From: Chryseobacterium gleum
GTDB taxonomy: Bacteria; Bacteroidota; Bacteroidia; Flavobacteriales_C; GCA-002722245
Reading direction: 5' to 3'
Length of the DNA stretch: 5,476 nt
Assembly (NCBI GenBank): GCA_945903925.1
Contig: CAMDPJ010000164.1
Span: 1 to 5,476, forward strand
Shown here: positions 1 to 5,472 of the stretch, in pieces
Layout: every line of letters begins with the position of its first letter
Numbering within the stretch: position 1 is the stretch's first letter
The notes under the pieces: model-generated
What the model saw: only the letters and a program-made list of their open reading frames with translations
Databases searched by the model: none
What the model was told of the DNA's origin: nothing
Position numbers and translations under genes: made by a program

Positions 1-1223
1 TTACCATCTTTATCATAACGAATCAAAGTATCTATATTTCCGCCTGCATCATAAGTATAGCTGGTTTTGAATGCATCGGGAACAGGCTGGTTATTAGCAT
101 CCACCCAACCCAAACTTGAACTTTGTTTGATACGGTTGAGTTGGTCGTACTCGAACTGCTGCACCCAATCAGCCCCACCTTGTGATGCAAACTGTGGTGT
201 TTTAGATGCCATCGTTGCGATATTACCGTTGAACAATGATTTATCAGCAGCCAACCCGCTTTCTGCTATTGGGGTGCTTAAAGTGTAGTTGCTTCCGCCA
301 CCTATTCCTTGGTAATCTTGATGCACTCCATCGTTGAAATAACCCAAAGCATAAGAGAATGAATTTCCATTTACTCCTTTAATCCATCCTTGAATGGTAT
401 AAGCGTAAGTATTGGATTCTACTTCATGCTCACCTATGGTGGTTTTAGCCAATGGTCCATGCGCATAGTAATCATACTTCGCATCTCTATCCCATGTAAT
501 GGCATCGCGTGAGGTATAAACTTTTACAATTCGGTTGTCGCCATCGTATTCGTATTTATGAATCAGCTGATCTTCTTTGTCTTTTTGGTAGTAGAAGTAA
601 TTCACTTTTCCTGAGACTAAGTCATAGTCGTAATCCATGCGTTTTTTCAAGGCTACTCCGCCTGCATTGATCTCTTGAATAAGGCTCTTCACATTGCCAT
701 GAACATCGTATGAATAATGTGTGGCTCTGTCGTAATTCGCTCCTTCTATATCTTGATAAGTAACAGAGGCTACTCTTGGTCTTAAATTCTCTTGTGCGAA
801 GCCTGCCTGAATATTGCTAAACTTCGTTCTATCGTAATAAGTGCGGGTAATTTCTCTTTTAATGCCATTGTACACAAAGCTTTGTTTTATTGCATTGTAG
901 CTTACCTGTGTTTCGTGTTTAGCTGTTGGAACTATGGCACGCGTGAGCACTTCGCCAACTTCTATAATTCTACCAATATCATCGAAAAGAGTATAAGAAT
1001 AAGCCTTGATATTGCCTGCACCAGGTACTTGTGTTTTTTCTGTTGCACTTAAGTAATTTTCGATATTGAACTGTTTTGCATTTTGTGATAGCACCAATCT
1101 ACCTAGTTCATCATACCAGTTTCTGGTACCGAATTCCATGCTTCTATCGCGCAATTTCGATACCGAATTTCCATTGATGATAAATAATAGGGACAGACGG
1201 TTTTTTCTTACACACCCAATCAT
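1..1223 (-). CDS. RHS/YD-repeat protein, N-terminally truncated and running off the window
   Basis: Translating the minus strand from an ATG at 1223 gives 407 codons with no stop, continuing past the left edge. YD-repeat motifs recur along it: WYDELGRL (36-43), LFDDIGRI (79-86), SYDVHGN (171-177), YEYDGDNRI (224-232), KYDYYAHGPL (249-258), FEYDQLNRI (357-365) and YTYDAGGNIDTL (389-400). The segments around ATHYSYDVHGNVKSLIQ and YTIQGWIKGVNG are typical of very large Bacteroidota RHS proteins, which are usually secreted or surface-bound and may carry C-terminal toxin domains. Here the N-terminal part, including any signal peptide, is absent: residues 1 to about 13 are encoded by the adjacent RAYT element, and YD-like sequence starts near residue 22. 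No RHS coding is found on the far side of the element. The ATG overlaps the transposase stop as ATGA, so translation by coupling is possible. An internal ATG at 1140 (MEFGTRNWYDELGRL) is another possible start. It is probably a decayed or orphan rhs fragment. The family call is secure; expression is uncertain. Confidence 0.88.
   Translation of the reverse strand, partial: MIGCVRKNRLSLLFIINGNSVSKLRDRSMEFGTRNWYDELGRLVLSQNAKQFNIENYLSATEKTQVPGAGNIKAYSYTLFDDIGRIIEVGEVLTRAIVPTAKHETQVSYNAIKQSFVYNGIKREITRTYYDRTKFSNIQAGFAQENLRPRVASVTYQDIEGANYDRATHYSYDVHGNVKSLIQEINAGGVALKKRMDYDYDLVSGKVNYFYYQKDKEDQLIHKYEYDGDNRIVKVYTSRDAITWDRDAKYDYYAHGPLAKTTIGEHEVESNTYAYTIQGWIKGVNGNSFSYALGYFNDGVHQDYQGIGGGSNYTLSTPIAESGLAADKSLFNGNIATMASKTPQFASQGGADWVQQFEYDQLNRIKQSSSLGWVDANNQPVPDAFKTSYTYDAGGNIDTLIRYDKDG
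1185..1201 (+). repeat. Left end of RAYT element (inverted repeat)
   Basis: TAATAGGGACAGACGGT lies just downstream of the transposase stop. It is the inverted counterpart of 1924-1940, with one A/T difference in the GGG(A/T)CAGA core, and its first 13 bases are the exact inverse of 1970-1982. It sits exactly where rhs homology begins. GGGACAGA or GGGTCAGA ends are, from memory, common beside RAYT genes. Confidence 0.8.
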
Positions 1224-1885
1224 ATTTTCTTCTTTTTAGGTCTCCCTTTTTTACTAAAGTTGAATGTTTGCCCGCTAAGCTTCTCAATTTTCTTGATGAA
1301 CTTAACATCACCTGATGGACGATTGGTTCTAGTTCTTTCACGCAAGGTTTTCAAAATCTCCTCATCACACTTCTCTTTTAAATACGCCTTCCAATCATCT
1401 ATTTCCACATACTCGTGTACCGATGACAACGCATATTTCCCCTTTCCTGTTAAACGCATCTTCATGCTCGACCATTTGTAAGCATCTACCCTGCTTATAA
1501 TTCCTGCTCTCACTGGATTCAACTCAACATAACGCAATGCCTCGTACATATGATCGGCGTCTAGCGGACTGCTGTAAAACCTACCTTGAAATAAATGCCC
1601 CGAAGCACGCTTCTTTCTATTGAAATACATACTATATCGCATGTGTGTAAACTTAAACAAATCGGCCAAACCCTTCTCTGTACTTGGCTCTACAACAAAA
1701 TGAACATGATTACTCATTAAGCACCATGCATACAGTTTCACATTAAATTTCTCTCTGTACTTCATGAAAAACTCCATGTACTTCTCTCTATCCTCTTCTT
1801 CGTCAAATATATCTTGACGGTAATTACCGCGCTGCGTCACATGATGAGGAACCCCGGCGCATACTACTCTGGCATCTCTAGGCAT
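1220..1885 (-). CDS. REP-associated tyrosine transposase (RAYT, Y1_Tnp/HUH family)
   Basis: A single-strand-specific endonuclease/transposase of the IS200-like Y1 family, expected to nick and join REP-like DNA through a 5'-phosphotyrosine. I chose the ATG at 1885 (221 aa). The frame stays open to a TTG at 1903, but that TTG is part of the TATCTTTG promoter box, and family members usually begin MPR-AR as this one does. Counting from the ATG, the visible motifs are MPRDARVVCAGVPHHVTQRGN (1-21), the HUH metal-binding pair in CLMSNHVHFVVE (H60 and H62), GHLFQGRFYS (97-106), and LRYVELNPVRAG (117-128) containing the likely catalytic Tyr119. A basic tail ends the protein (SKKGRPKKKKI). All expected motifs are present and the length is normal, so it looks intact. 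Its TGA overlaps the ATG of the downstream rhs remnant. The assignment of Tyr119 follows the known E. coli RAYT pattern and is not proven here. Confidence 0.94.
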   Translation of the reverse strand: MPRDARVVCAGVPHHVTQRGNYRQDIFDEEEDREKYMEFFMKYREKFNVKLYAWCLMSNHVHFVVEPSTEKGLADLFKFTHMRYSMYFNRKKRASGHLFQGRFYSSPLDADHMYEALRYVELNPVRAGIISRVDAYKWSSMKMRLTGKGKYALSSVHEYVEIDDWKAYLKEKCDEEILKTLRERTRTNRPSGDVKFIKKIEKLSGQTFNFSKKGRPKKKKI

Positions 1886-1900
1886 CTTTTTATGTTTTTT

Positions 1901-1908
1901 CAAAGATA
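1901..1908 (-). promoter_or_regulatory. Putative -7 box of the transposase gene
   Basis: TATCTTTG on the minus strand matches the Bacteroidota TAnnTTTG -7 consensus and lies 15 bases before the ATG at 1885. No well-placed -33 TTG is visible. A transcript starting a few bases downstream would exclude the TTG at 1903, which supports the ATG start. Confidence 0.5.
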
Positions 1909-1923
1909 AAATTATTTTTAAAT

Positions 1924-1940
1924 ACCGTCTGACCCTATTA
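1924..1940 (-). repeat. Right inner end of RAYT element (inverted repeat)
   Basis: On the minus strand this reads TAATAGGGTCAGACGGT, matching the left end at 16 of 17 positions. It lies upstream of the transposase -7 box. Together with the following A-run it forms a direct repeat with the outer copy: 1928-1947 and 1970-1989 agree at 19 of 20 positions. Confidence 0.8.
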
Positions 1941-1969
1941 AAAAAAACAGTTTACGATTCACGGCACAA

Positions 1970-1982
1970 TCTGTCCCTATTA
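1970..1982 (-). repeat. Right outer end of RAYT element (second copy of core)
   Basis: On the minus strand this is TAATAGGGACAGA, identical to the first 13 bases of the left end, and it is followed on the plus strand by the same eight-A run as the inner copy. It lacks the ACGG extension shared by the other two ends. It may be the true outer boundary or a separate REP-like copy. Confidence 0.7.
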
Positions 1983-2138
1983 AAAAAAATAAGAGGAGAT
2001 TGCTTTAATTTTGGGTACAAAATTTTCGCAAAGACGAACTGGGTTTGAAGTTTACTACATTTCAATAATGAACACATATTAACCTCTTACCTTTAATAAC
2101 TTCTTTCCGCCGACCAAACCTTGCTTTGCTTCGACGTA

Positions 2139-2146
2139 TATATTTG
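2139..2146 (+). promoter_or_regulatory. Putative -7 box for the hypothetical gene at 2185
   Basis: TATATTTG matches TAnnTTTG. The nearest TTG trinucleotides upstream (2121-2123 and 2126-2128) are closer than the usual 17-23 base spacing, so the -33 element is weak. Expected transcription start is near 2153, leaving a leader of about 30 bases before the ATG. Confidence 0.5.
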
Positions 2147-2154
2147 TGTAAACA

Positions 2155-2166
2155 GAGGAATTCCTC
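2155..2166. promoter_or_regulatory. Perfect 12-base palindrome at the expected transcript start
   Basis: GAGGAATTCCTC is a perfect inverted repeat just downstream of the 2139-2146 promoter box, where an operator could lie. It is short and could be chance, and no regulator is encoded nearby. Confidence 0.25.
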
Positions 2167-2184
2167 ATCAAAAGCTTGATAATT

Positions 2185-2733
2185 ATGCTTTCTACCTTAT
2201 TTGGAAAAAAGAAATTGAAGGAAGAAAAAATCGCGCAGGTTTTTGTAGACACAATCAACAGCACAGCCATCGACGGTTTTCCAACCTTAGCCGATTACAT
2301 CAACCACGCAACAGAATTTAAAAACCGACCGAATATTTCACCTCGACAAGTGGAGTGGTTTTTATATATCGTGTTTGCAGCAAATCTTTACAACTTAAAA
2401 AGATTTTTTCCTTCAGAACAATTGAACAGAATGCGCCTTTTAGTGATCGATGCATTTATTGGTTCGTTGGAAGGCCGACATGAAGATGAAACTTTAGAAA
2501 ATATAAACAACTACGAAGCATTTATTTGTCAGCTTAAATCACCCACCGACGAAATGGAAAAAGTGATTTCTAAAGCAGTGTTTTACAAATACGGTTTGAA
2601 CGAATTTCAAATCGACCATTTCCAAAAATTAAATGCCCCAAATCCATTGGTCGTTAAATCACTTAGCGAGATCACAGGCAATTTTATTTGGAACTGGGAA
2701 GATGTTCTTCAGAAATACAAGCTGGTGGCTTGA
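2185..2733 (+). CDS. Hypothetical protein, probably conserved in Bacteroidota
   Basis: A 182-residue protein of unknown function. I use the ATG at 2185 (MLSTLFGKKKLKEEKIAQVF); a TTG nine bases upstream is possible but less likely. No Shine-Dalgarno is present, which is normal for this phylum. There is no signal peptide and no membrane span; the hydrophobic patch at 57-70 (VEWFLYIVFAANLY) looks like a buried helix. The sequence reads as a soluble, mostly helical cytoplasmic protein with a lysine-rich N-terminus, an acidic stretch (HEDETLENINNYE, 99-111) and an aromatic C-terminus (APNPLVVKSL, then FIWNWEDVLQKY). I see no catalytic motif. From memory similar proteins occur in other Bacteroidota, but I cannot name a family. 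It stands alone: the upstream element is on the opposite strand, and the downstream operon is separated by a terminator. I see no clear terminator of its own. Confidence 0.85.
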   Translation: MLSTLFGKKKLKEEKIAQVFVDTINSTAIDGFPTLADYINHATEFKNRPNISPRQVEWFLYIVFAANLYNLKRFFPSEQLNRMRLLVIDAFIGSLEGRHEDETLENINNYEAFICQLKSPTDEMEKVISKAVFYKYGLNEFQIDHFQKLNAPNPLVVKSLSEITGNFIWNWEDVLQKYKLVA

Positions 2734-2780
2734 TTGCTGACATCCAGTAAATTAATTTTTTTCAATCGGGATTTTTGTTT

Positions 2781-2788
2781 TACATTTG
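2781..2788 (+). promoter_or_regulatory. Putative -7 box ahead of the structured RNA
   Basis: TACATTTG followed by CGCC is a full match to TAnnTTTG and is the most canonical box in the window. The expected -33 position holds a T-run rather than a clear TTG. The predicted start is around 2793-2796, right at the first hairpin of the putative RNA. Confidence 0.6.
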
Positions 2789-2793
2789 CGCCC

Positions 2794-2904
2794 CTTGAAA
2801 ATTAAATTTTCAAGATTCCTTAGAAGTTCATTTTTAATGGTAACATTAAATTGACTATCCAAATCTAAAGAATAACCAACCTTCCGGAAACGGGAGGTTT
2901 TTTT
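2794..2904 (+). ncRNA. Putative structured small RNA or terminating leader, about 110 nt
   Basis: Between a TAnnTTTG promoter box and an intrinsic terminator lies a stretch with no plausible gene but ordered complementarity. Hairpin 1 pairs 2794-2802 with 2806-2814 (9 bp). A second domain is closed by pairing 2815-2824 with 2864-2873 (10 positions, one C-A mismatch). Inside it, 2833-2839 pairs with 2844-2850 (7 bp) around a GUAA GNRA-type tetraloop, with an unpaired UAUCCAAA on the 3' side (2856-2863). The third domain is the terminator hairpin. It could be a free small RNA (Bacteroidota 6S-like RNAs have about this length) or a riboswitch-type leader of the transporter-lhgO operon with the terminator as the switch. 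The first hairpin is AT-rich and could also be an operator. I cannot match it to a known family from memory. Confidence 0.5.
2878..2904 (+). terminator. Intrinsic terminator upstream of the MFS gene
   Basis: AACCTTCCG (2878-2886) pairs with CGGGAGGTT (2891-2899), 9 bp including one U-G wobble, around a GAAA tetraloop. A run of seven T (2898-2904) follows directly. It lies 53 bases before the MFS start and about 145 bases after the hypothetical gene, so it ends the short transcript from the 2781 promoter or read-through from the hypothetical gene. Alternatively it acts as an attenuator for the operon. Confidence 0.8.
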
Positions 2905-2919
2905 GTTTTATCGCTATTC

Positions 2920-2954
2920 GTTTTGGCTTTTGCCTTTTAACTTTTACCTTTCAA
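2920..2954 (+). repeat. Five degenerate heptamers before the MFS start codon
   Basis: Five adjacent seven-base units share the pattern (C/G)TTT(T/C)NN: GTTTTGG, CTTTTGC, CTTTTAA, CTTTTAC, CTTTCAA. They end three bases before the ATG at 2958 and occupy the place of the ribosome-binding region. Within them TAACTTTT (2938-2945) is a 7 of 8 match to a -7 box, but it is too close to the ATG for a normal leader. Confidence 0.55.
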
Positions 2955-2957
2955 GCC

Positions 2958-4235
2958 ATGAAGCTAACCAAAGCACAAAAAGGATGGGTGATATTTGATT
3001 GCGCAAATTCGGCTTATTACCTCATCATCAACAGCACCATTTTTCCTGCATTATTCGCCGCTATGGTTCCCAACGGTTCCATCGCCTTTGGCACACACAT
3101 AAAAAGCAGCGAAGCAATGTTTCAACTCGCTATTGGATTGTCGTATTTAGTTATTGTTTTCCTCTCTCCTATTTTAAGTGGTATTGCCGATTATGGAAAT
3201 CGCAAAAAGTTTTTCATGAAATTATTTACGCTCATTGGCTCGGGCGCTTGCTTTTCTTTGTATTTATTCAACAAAGACAGAATTGAATTAGGTATTATTG
3301 CTGCTGCAATTGCCATGATTGGTTATTCGGGAAGTATTGTTTTTTACAATGCTTTTCTACCCGAAATTGCTTCAACTGAAGAACAAGATAAGTTAAGTGC
3401 GCGCGGCTTTGCTACTGGATATTTGGGAAGCTCGGTGTTGTTAATTTTAATTGTAATCGCCTCTTCTTTTTATAAAGAATTAGGATTTGATGACACGATT
3501 GAAGTCTTTTCATGGGGCTTTGTAGCCGTTGGAGCGTGGTGGATAATATTTTCACAATATACATTCAAACACCTACCAGCAGAGAAGAAAATAAAAGTAT
3601 CCTACAAAGAAGTGGTAAAAAACGGCTTTAAGGAAACTAAAAAAGTTTGGCAACAAATCAAATCAGAAGAGCTTCTGCACCAATACATCATCACTTATTT
3701 TTTTATTAGCATGGGCTTGCAAACCTTAGTTTTAATAGCACCTCTATTCGCTTTAGAGAATTTAGGTGTTGGTAGTTCTCAGCTTATTGTCACAGCACTA
3801 ATCATTCAGGTAGCAGGAATTATTGGCGCCAATTTCTTCGCTTGGCTTTCTAAAAAAAGAGGAAATTTCAATGCCCTATTCTTCCCACTCTTCCTCTTTG
3901 TTTTCATTTGTTTGTCGGTAGTGCTTATTGTAAACTCCACTTTGTTTTATATCGTTGGTATTTGCCTTGGTTTTGCTATGGCTGGCGCACAATCGCTGGC
4001 TCGTTCTACTTATTCTAAAATATTACCACAGACACACGACCATGCTTCCTTCTTTAGCTTTTATGATATTGCCGAAAAATTAGCCACTGCCAGTGGTATG
4101 CTAATGGCAGCCCTGCTTTCCTTTGTGAGTGATTCACGAAACAGTATATTAGCACTTTCAATCATCTTTATGATCGCTATTTTTATGCTTAACAAAACTC
4201 AAAAAATCGCAAGACTGAATGGAACAAAAATTTGA
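2958..4235 (+). CDS. UMF1-family MFS transporter (Atg22-like permease)
   Basis: A 425-residue inner-membrane permease of the major facilitator superfamily, UMF1/Atg22-like branch. The N-terminus WVIFDCANSAYYLIINSTIFP (10-30) is the family signature (W-D-ANSAY...TIFP). A motif-A-like loop GIADYGNRKKF (75-85) follows helix 2. FYNAFLPEIAS (129-139), RGFATGYLG (149-157) and the C-terminal AGAQSLARSTYSKILP (342-357) with FFSFYDIAEKLA (365-376) are also typical. About twelve hydrophobic segments can be counted, roughly at 10-37, 54-78, 84-104, 109-132, 152-172, 183-202, 243-265, 275-297, 304-326, 328-350, 372-392 and 395-413, with a charged central loop at 203-240. Length is normal and it looks intact. 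The substrate is unknown: yeast Atg22 is a vacuolar amino-acid exporter, and bacterial members are mostly uncharacterised. Its end overlaps lhgO by 17 bases, suggesting one operon and possible work on a related organic acid (inference). Confidence 0.93.
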   Translation: MKLTKAQKGWVIFDCANSAYYLIINSTIFPALFAAMVPNGSIAFGTHIKSSEAMFQLAIGLSYLVIVFLSPILSGIADYGNRKKFFMKLFTLIGSGACFSLYLFNKDRIELGIIAAAIAMIGYSGSIVFYNAFLPEIASTEEQDKLSARGFATGYLGSSVLLILIVIASSFYKELGFDDTIEVFSWGFVAVGAWWIIFSQYTFKHLPAEKKIKVSYKEVVKNGFKETKKVWQQIKSEELLHQYIITYFFISMGLQTLVLIAPLFALENLGVGSSQLIVTALIIQVAGIIGANFFAWLSKKRGNFNALFFPLFLFVFICLSVVLIVNSTLFYIVGICLGFAMAGAQSLARSTYSKILPQTHDHASFFSFYDIAEKLATASGMLMAALLSFVSDSRNSILALSIIFMIAIFMLNKTQKIARLNGTKI

Positions 4236-5436
4236 TATAGTTATTGTAGGCGGAGGTATTGTTGGCCTAGCAACAGCTTACCAACTAACAAAAGAATTTT
4301 CTCATTTATCTACTGCTGTTATTGAAAAAGAAAAAGAATTGGGGGCACATCAAACCGGACACAATTCTGGTGTTCTGCACTCGGGATTGTACTACACGCC
4401 TGGCTCTAAAAAAGCAATTCTTTGTTTAGAAGGAAAAGAAGAAATGGTGGCCTTTGCCAAAAAACACAACATCTCTCACGATATCTGCGGAAAAATAATT
4501 GTAGCTACCGAAGAAAAAGAATTGAAAAATCTTGATAAAATTTTTCAAAACGGGGTAGCAAATGCCGTTCCGGGAATTGAAAAAATTGACGGCAAACGAA
4601 TCAAAGAAATAGAGCCTTTTTGCATTGGTATCGCAGGTATCTGGGTGCCGTCATCAGGCATCATCAATTACAAAGAAGTTTCGCGAAAATTGGGTGAATT
4701 AATTGAAAGTGCAAATCAGAAAAACAAAATATTTTTAGGAGAAAAATGTGAAAACATCTCAGAAAAAAATGGTGTTTCTTTTGTTCAAACCAACAAGAAA
4801 ACAATTCAAACTAACATTGTTATTTTTTGTGCCGGATTGCAAGCCGATAGGATGGCTATAAAAGATAAATTGAATCCGGGAATGAAAATAGTTCCCTTTC
4901 GTGGCGATTATTATGAATTAAGCGAAAAAGGAAAAAAGAAAGTGCGCAATTTAATTTATCCTGTGCCCGATCCCGATTTCCCTTTTCTTGGTGTGCACTT
5001 TACACGCATGATCGACGGAAGTGTTGAATGCGGACCCAACGCTGTTTTTGCTTTCAAAAGAGAAGGATATACTCGCACAGCGTTTAGCTTGCGCGACGCT
5101 TTAGAATCATTAACTTTTAGAGGAACTTGGAAGTTATTCAGCAAACACTGGAAACAAGGTTTAGAAGAATACAAACGCGCTTTCTCAAAGAAACTATTTC
5201 TGCAGTCATTACAGAAATTGATTCCCGATTTAACGATGGAAGATATCCAGCCAGCTCGCGCAGGTGTGCGCGCTCAGGCACTAGATAATGAAGGTAGAAT
5301 GATTGCTGATTTTAAAATTGAGTTTAAAAACAATCATGTGCATGTGCTAAATGCGCCTTCGCCTGCAGCTACTGCATCGTTGGCTATTGGCCGCCATATT
5401 GTAGAAGAAATCAAAAAGCAAAACATTTTATCGTAA
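4219..5436 (+). CDS. lhgO: L-2-hydroxyglutarate dehydrogenase/oxidase LhgO
   Basis: An FAD enzyme oxidising L-2-hydroxyglutarate to 2-oxoglutarate. In E. coli LhgO (YgaF) passes the electrons to the membrane quinone pool. The 405 residues fit the family length. The dinucleotide-binding motif is DIVIVGGGIVGLATAYQL (6-23; G11, G13, G16), with the ribose-binding acid E36 in AVIEKE. HQTGHNSGVLHSGLYYTPG (44-62) is the family signature following the FAD site. Substrate-domain motifs include the CGKIIVA stretch (90-96), KIVPFRGDYYEL (223-234) and YPVPDPDFPFLGVHFTR (247-263). QPARAGVRAQA (344-354) and NAPSPAATASLAIGRHI (378-394) form the C-terminal FAD-binding part. There is no membrane span, so a peripheral or cytoplasmic location is likely. 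The ATG lies inside the end of the MFS gene, so translation is probably coupled. A related glycerol-3-phosphate-type oxidase is the alternative, but the HNSGVLHSG and RAGVRAQ motifs favour LhgO. Confidence 0.94.
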   Translation: MEQKFDIVIVGGGIVGLATAYQLTKEFSHLSTAVIEKEKELGAHQTGHNSGVLHSGLYYTPGSKKAILCLEGKEEMVAFAKKHNISHDICGKIIVATEEKELKNLDKIFQNGVANAVPGIEKIDGKRIKEIEPFCIGIAGIWVPSSGIINYKEVSRKLGELIESANQKNKIFLGEKCENISEKNGVSFVQTNKKTIQTNIVIFCAGLQADRMAIKDKLNPGMKIVPFRGDYYELSEKGKKKVRNLIYPVPDPDFPFLGVHFTRMIDGSVECGPNAVFAFKREGYTRTAFSLRDALESLTFRGTWKLFSKHWKQGLEEYKRAFSKKLFLQSLQKLIPDLTMEDIQPARAGVRAQALDNEGRMIADFKIEFKNNHVHVLNAPSPAATASLAIGRHIVEEIKKQNILS

Positions 5437-5449
5437 CTATTTTCTCGTA

Positions 5450-5472
5450 GGGGCGACCCTTGCGGTCGCCCC
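5450..5472. repeat. GC-rich perfect hairpin at the right edge (terminator or dispersed palindrome)
   Basis: GGGGCGACC (5450-5458) and GGTCGCCCC (5464-5472) form a 9-bp perfect stem with loop CTTGC, 13 bases after the lhgO stop. No T-run follows in the visible four bases. The sequence is much more GC-rich than its surroundings. From memory, GTAGGGGCGACC...GGTCGCCC palindromes are common dispersed repeats in several phyla. It may act as the lhgO transcript terminator, and the window ends too soon to decide. Confidence 0.65.

Larger units (their letters stand above)
1185..1989 (-). mobile_element. RAYT-type transposable element
   Basis: A single HUH/Y1 transposase gene lies between short related ends. 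The left end (1185-1201) reads TAATAGGGACAGACGGT. Its inverted partner lies at 1924-1940 (16 of 17 identical), and a second inverted copy of the 13-base core lies at 1970-1982 (13 of 13). The right end therefore has two tandem copies about 42 bases apart. The rhs reading frame loses its N-terminal homology exactly at the left end, which marks it as a boundary. RAYT proteins are known domesticated or semi-mobile relatives of IS200/IS605 transposases that act on REP-like sequences. There is no TnpB and no obvious target duplication, as expected for this chemistry. The right boundary at the end of the second A-run is approximate. Confidence 0.8.
1990..2184. other. Intergenic region between the RAYT element and the hypothetical gene
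   Basis: AT-rich DNA with no convincing gene on either strand. I looked for continuation of the rhs reading frame on the minus strand and found no YD motifs. It contains a rightward -7 box (2139-2146) and a 12-base palindrome (2155-2166), annotated separately. Confidence 0.6.

Noticed and set aside
1144..1341. 65-codon minus-strand frame crossing the transposase 3' end and the rhs junction
   Set aside because: It is in a different frame from both the transposase and the YD-repeat coding, and its sequence shows no family features.
1185..1989. Classification as IS200/IS605 insertion sequence or a CRISPR-like repeat set
   Set aside because: There is no TnpB and no classic subterminal IS200 hairpin. 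The protein motifs (MPR-AR start, FQGR, YVELNPVRAG) fit RAYT better, and three repeat copies without spacers are not a CRISPR array.
1861..2000. N-terminal rhs continuation or a small minus-strand gene right of the transposase
   Set aside because: Minus-strand frames from about 2070 give only a short peptide of about 40 codons without YD motifs that runs through the element ends, so it looks non-coding.
2837..2854. Short reading frame MVTLN as a leader peptide in the RNA region
   Set aside because: It has only five codons, no run of a regulatory amino acid and no ribosome-binding sequence, and its ATG lies within the stem of the GUAA hairpin.
2999..3286. Plus-strand frame of 95 codons inside the MFS gene
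   Set aside because: It is an out-of-frame shadow of the clearly recognisable UMF1 permease.
4956..5174. Minus-strand frame inside lhgO
   Set aside because: It is antisense to a well-conserved enzyme region, with no independent support.
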